Shown here piece by piece: positions 7,234 to 8,560 of a stretch of 8,560 nucleotides of DNA. The translations under genes were made by a program, and so were the position numbers. This DNA is from Candidatus Eiseniibacteriota bacterium (GTDB taxonomy: Bacteria; Arandabacterota; Arandabacteria; Arandabacterales; Arandabacteraceae), in NCBI GenBank assembly GCA_030622265.1, contig JAUXGG010000046.1, forward strand, positions 1 to 8,560, given 5' to 3'. The notes under the pieces are model-generated. The model did no database searches and was not told the DNA's origin. It saw only the letters and a list, made by a program, of their open reading frames with translations. Within the stretch, counting starts at the first letter, position 1, and each line of letters opens with the position of its first letter.

Positions 7234-7243
7234 GGGGGTAGGA
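7234..7243 (+). promoter_or_regulatory. Ribosome binding site of the beta-barrel gene
   Basis: GGGGGTAGGA fills most of the 22-bp gap between the Ig-repeat gene and the barrel gene and ends 6 bp before the ATG at 7250. It supports that start. Confidence 0.55.
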
Positions 7244-7249
7244 CGAGCG

Positions 7250-8005
7250 ATGAGGCACCTTATCTTAGCAGGCTTGGTTGTGGGACTGGTTGTCCCCTCG
7301 CTTGCGTGGGCGGCGAGTGTGGCCAACCCCGCAGCGGTGGTGACCACGGAGAACTACGGGTTCACCATGGAGGTGGAGAACCAGAAGGTAGAGTTCGACA
7401 ACGACCTGACAGAATCCAGGCGCTATCTCGGAAAGGCGATCTGGGGTGCGACCGACAGGCTGGACTTCTATGTCAAGCTTGGCGTCAGCGACCTCAAGGT
7501 CTACACCGACCATTATCCCGACTTCAGGGGCCAGGAGAAGATGACTTACGGCGGAGGCATCCGTTATCTTCTTGCCCAGGCCGAGGATCCGGACTTCGAG
7601 TTCTTCATAGACCTCCAGGGGCTGGGTTTCTCATCCCAGGGTTCGATCTTGATGATGCGACAAGAGGGTAATGATCTCTGGTTCGAGAAGCACTATGGTG
7701 ACTATGACTGGAGAGAATTCCAGCTGAGTTTCTTCGCGGCCTGGAAACGCGATATCTGGCAGCCATATATCGGCTTCGCTCTTCTCAATGTCCAGGGTAA
7801 GGTGAGCAGGGACCTCTACATCGTCGCAGATGATGTAGTGGTGTACCAGAAAAGCAGCTCTGATGATTTCAGCGAAGGCACCATACCCCGGATAGTCATT
7901 GGCAGCGATTTCCCATTGGGAGGCAGTGGGCGCCTGAGCGGGGAACTCACGTTCAGCCAGGGGAATATCTCATTCTTCGTGGGCCTGAGCGAACTCTGGC
8001 ACTGA
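7250..8005 (+). CDS. Small predicted outer-membrane beta-barrel protein
   Basis: The 251-residue product has a clear Sec signal peptide (MRHLILAGLVVGLVVPSLAWA, likely cut after residue 21 at AWA/A). The mature part is a chain of amphipathic strands with alternating polar and hydrophobic residues and aromatic girdles, for example LDFYVKLGVSDLKVY (71-85), FQLSFFAAWKRD (157-168), WQPYIGFALLNVQG (170-183) and RLSGELTFSQGNISFFVGLS (228-247). These suggest an 8-12 stranded barrel, and a glycine-rich turn GGGIRYLL (101-108) separates strands. The last residues are ELWH, close to the aromatic-terminated beta-signal read by the BAM machinery, with a His after the Trp. I do not recognise a named family. 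Its place as the last gene of the pilus operon, 22 bp after the Ig-repeat gene, suggests an outer-membrane partner of that protein or of PilQ (inference). Confidence 0.72.
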   Translation: MRHLILAGLVVGLVVPSLAWAASVANPAAVVTTENYGFTMEVENQKVEFDNDLTESRRYLGKAIWGATDRLDFYVKLGVSDLKVYTDHYPDFRGQEKMTYGGGIRYLLAQAEDPDFEFFIDLQGLGFSSQGSILMMRQEGNDLWFEKHYGDYDWREFQLSFFAAWKRDIWQPYIGFALLNVQGKVSRDLYIVADDVVVYQKSSSDDFSEGTIPRIVIGSDFPLGGSGRLSGELTFSQGNISFFVGLSELWH

Positions 8006-8016
8006 TTTAGCAGCAG

Positions 8017-8046
8017 TTGACATAGCCCGTGCTCTGCTATTACAAT
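8017..8046 (+). promoter_or_regulatory. Probable sigma-70 type promoter for rsmD, overlapping the upstream terminator
   Basis: TTGACA (8017-8022) is a perfect -35 consensus and TACAAT (8041-8046) matches the -10 consensus in 5 of 6 positions, with an 18-bp spacer. Transcription would start near 8052-8054, about 22-24 bp before the rsmD ATG at 8076. The -10 box lies in the loop of the terminator hairpin and the spacer covers the left stem arm. A transcript starting here lacks that arm and could not form the terminator. The match is seen in the sequence, while use by this organism is inference. Confidence 0.6.
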
Positions 8047-8065
8047 AGAGCACGGGTTTTTTCTT
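8026..8065 (+). terminator. Rho-independent terminator of the pilus operon
   Basis: A perfect 10-bp GC-rich stem, CCCGTGCTCT (8026-8035) with AGAGCACGGG (8047-8056), encloses an 11-nt loop and is followed directly by six T residues (8057-8062) and then CTT. It lies 20 bp after the stop of the barrel gene and just before rsmD, so it marks the end of the pilM-to-barrel transcription unit. Confidence 0.93.
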
Positions 8066-8075
8066 AGGTGGTTGC

Positions 8076-8560
8076 ATGAGAATCATGGCTGGAAAACTCA
8101 AAGGTCTCACGATAGAGGCTCCTCGCGGAGTCCTTTCGCGTCCGCCCCTGGCTATCATCAGGGAATCGGTCTTCAATATTCTCGCCGACTCCGTTAGAGG
8201 CACCAGGGTGCTGGACTTGTTTGCGGGCAGCGGCTCTCTGGGCATCGAAGCGTTGAGCAGGGACGCGGGCAAGGCCCACTTCGTGGATTCCTCAAGGCGC
8301 AGTGTTGAGATGATCGCCCGGAATGCGGAGAAGCTCGGCATCTCGGAGGCATGCAGCGTTACCAGGCTGGGCTCGCTTGACTTCGTCAAGTCGTGGCATG
8401 GCGAGCCGTTTGACCTGGTCTTTGTGGATCCTCCCTTCCTGTCAGGCTTGATCGACGACGTCTTGGCCGGACTGCCCGCCTCGGGAATTCTCTCGCCGGG
8501 AGCGGTGGTGATCTGCAGGACGCATTGGCGCGAGAACCCCGTGATTCCCGGGACCTTGAG
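8076..8560 (+). CDS. rsmD: 16S rRNA (guanine(966)-N2)-methyltransferase RsmD (5' part, cut by the window end)
   Basis: RsmD methylates N2 of G966 in 16S rRNA in the assembled small subunit, using S-adenosylmethionine. The visible 161 residues begin MRIMAGKLKG, matching the conserved RsmD start, and continue with RPPLAIIRESVFNIL (22-36), the family's R-P-x-x-x-x-x-R-E-x-x-F segment. Next comes the SAM-binding motif I, VLDLFAGSGSLGIEALSRDA (45-64), and the catalytic-type motif FVDPPF (116-121) in place of N/D-PPY. RsmD usually has about 180-190 residues, so roughly the last 20-30 are missing past the edge, and no stop is reached. AGGTGG at 8066-8071 is the ribosome binding site, 4 bp from the ATG. 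A second ATG at 8085 would remove the conserved first residues. It appears to be separately transcribed from the pilus operon. Confidence 0.95.
   Translation, partial: MRIMAGKLKGLTIEAPRGVLSRPPLAIIRESVFNILADSVRGTRVLDLFAGSGSLGIEALSRDAGKAHFVDSSRRSVEMIARNAEKLGISEACSVTRLGSLDFVKSWHGEPFDLVFVDPPFLSGLIDDVLAGLPASGILSPGAVVICRTHWRENPVIPGTL

Noticed and set aside
7970..8389. Minus-strand frame spanning the terminator and the start of rsmD
   Set aside because: It is opposite conserved rsmD motifs and crosses a strong terminator. The product shows no recognisable features.

Overview
The window is one forward-strand block of chromosome from a diderm (Gram-negative-type) bacterium. Moderately GC-rich DNA, a type IV pilus (T4P) alignment complex, an outer-membrane secretin, a small predicted beta-barrel and a long Ig-repeat surface protein all point to an outer membrane. 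The proteins look like those of deltaproteobacteria-like or FCB-adjacent uncultured lineages. That placement is an impression only, because no rRNA or other taxonomic marker is present.

Layout: positions 3-104 hold the C-terminal end of an upstream gene, possibly a minor pilin. Then come pilM (109-1155), pilN (1159-1728), pilO (1725-2333), a pilP-like gene (2359-3090), a compact pilQ secretin (3090-4388), a 938-residue exported protein built of nine Ig-like (Big_1/invasin-type) domains (4411-7227) and a small predicted outer-membrane beta-barrel (7250-8005). All are on the + strand with overlaps or gaps of at most about 25 bp, so they read as one operon. A strong intrinsic terminator (8026-8065) ends it. 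The next gene is rsmD (8076 to the window end), a 16S rRNA methyltransferase unrelated to pili.

How the genes fit together: PilM is a cytoplasmic actin-like protein that binds the INLLPRE peptide at the N-terminus of PilN. PilN and PilO are inner-membrane bitopic proteins that dimerise through coiled coils and periplasmic ferredoxin-like domains. PilP bridges PilNO to the periplasmic N-domains of PilQ, the pore through which the pilus leaves. The two extra genes, an Ig-repeat protein and a beta-barrel, are not part of the textbook pilMNOPQ set. They are the least explained part of the window and the best candidates for a lineage-specific pilus or secretin accessory module.

The most striking non-coding signal is at the operon end. 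A perfect TTGACA box and a TACAAT box, 18 bp apart, straddle the terminator stem so that the -10 box lies in the terminator loop. This looks like an rsmD promoter nested inside the upstream operon's terminator. No CRISPR array, tRNA, rRNA, insertion sequence or phage feature was seen, and no gene-free stretch exceeds about 70 bp.
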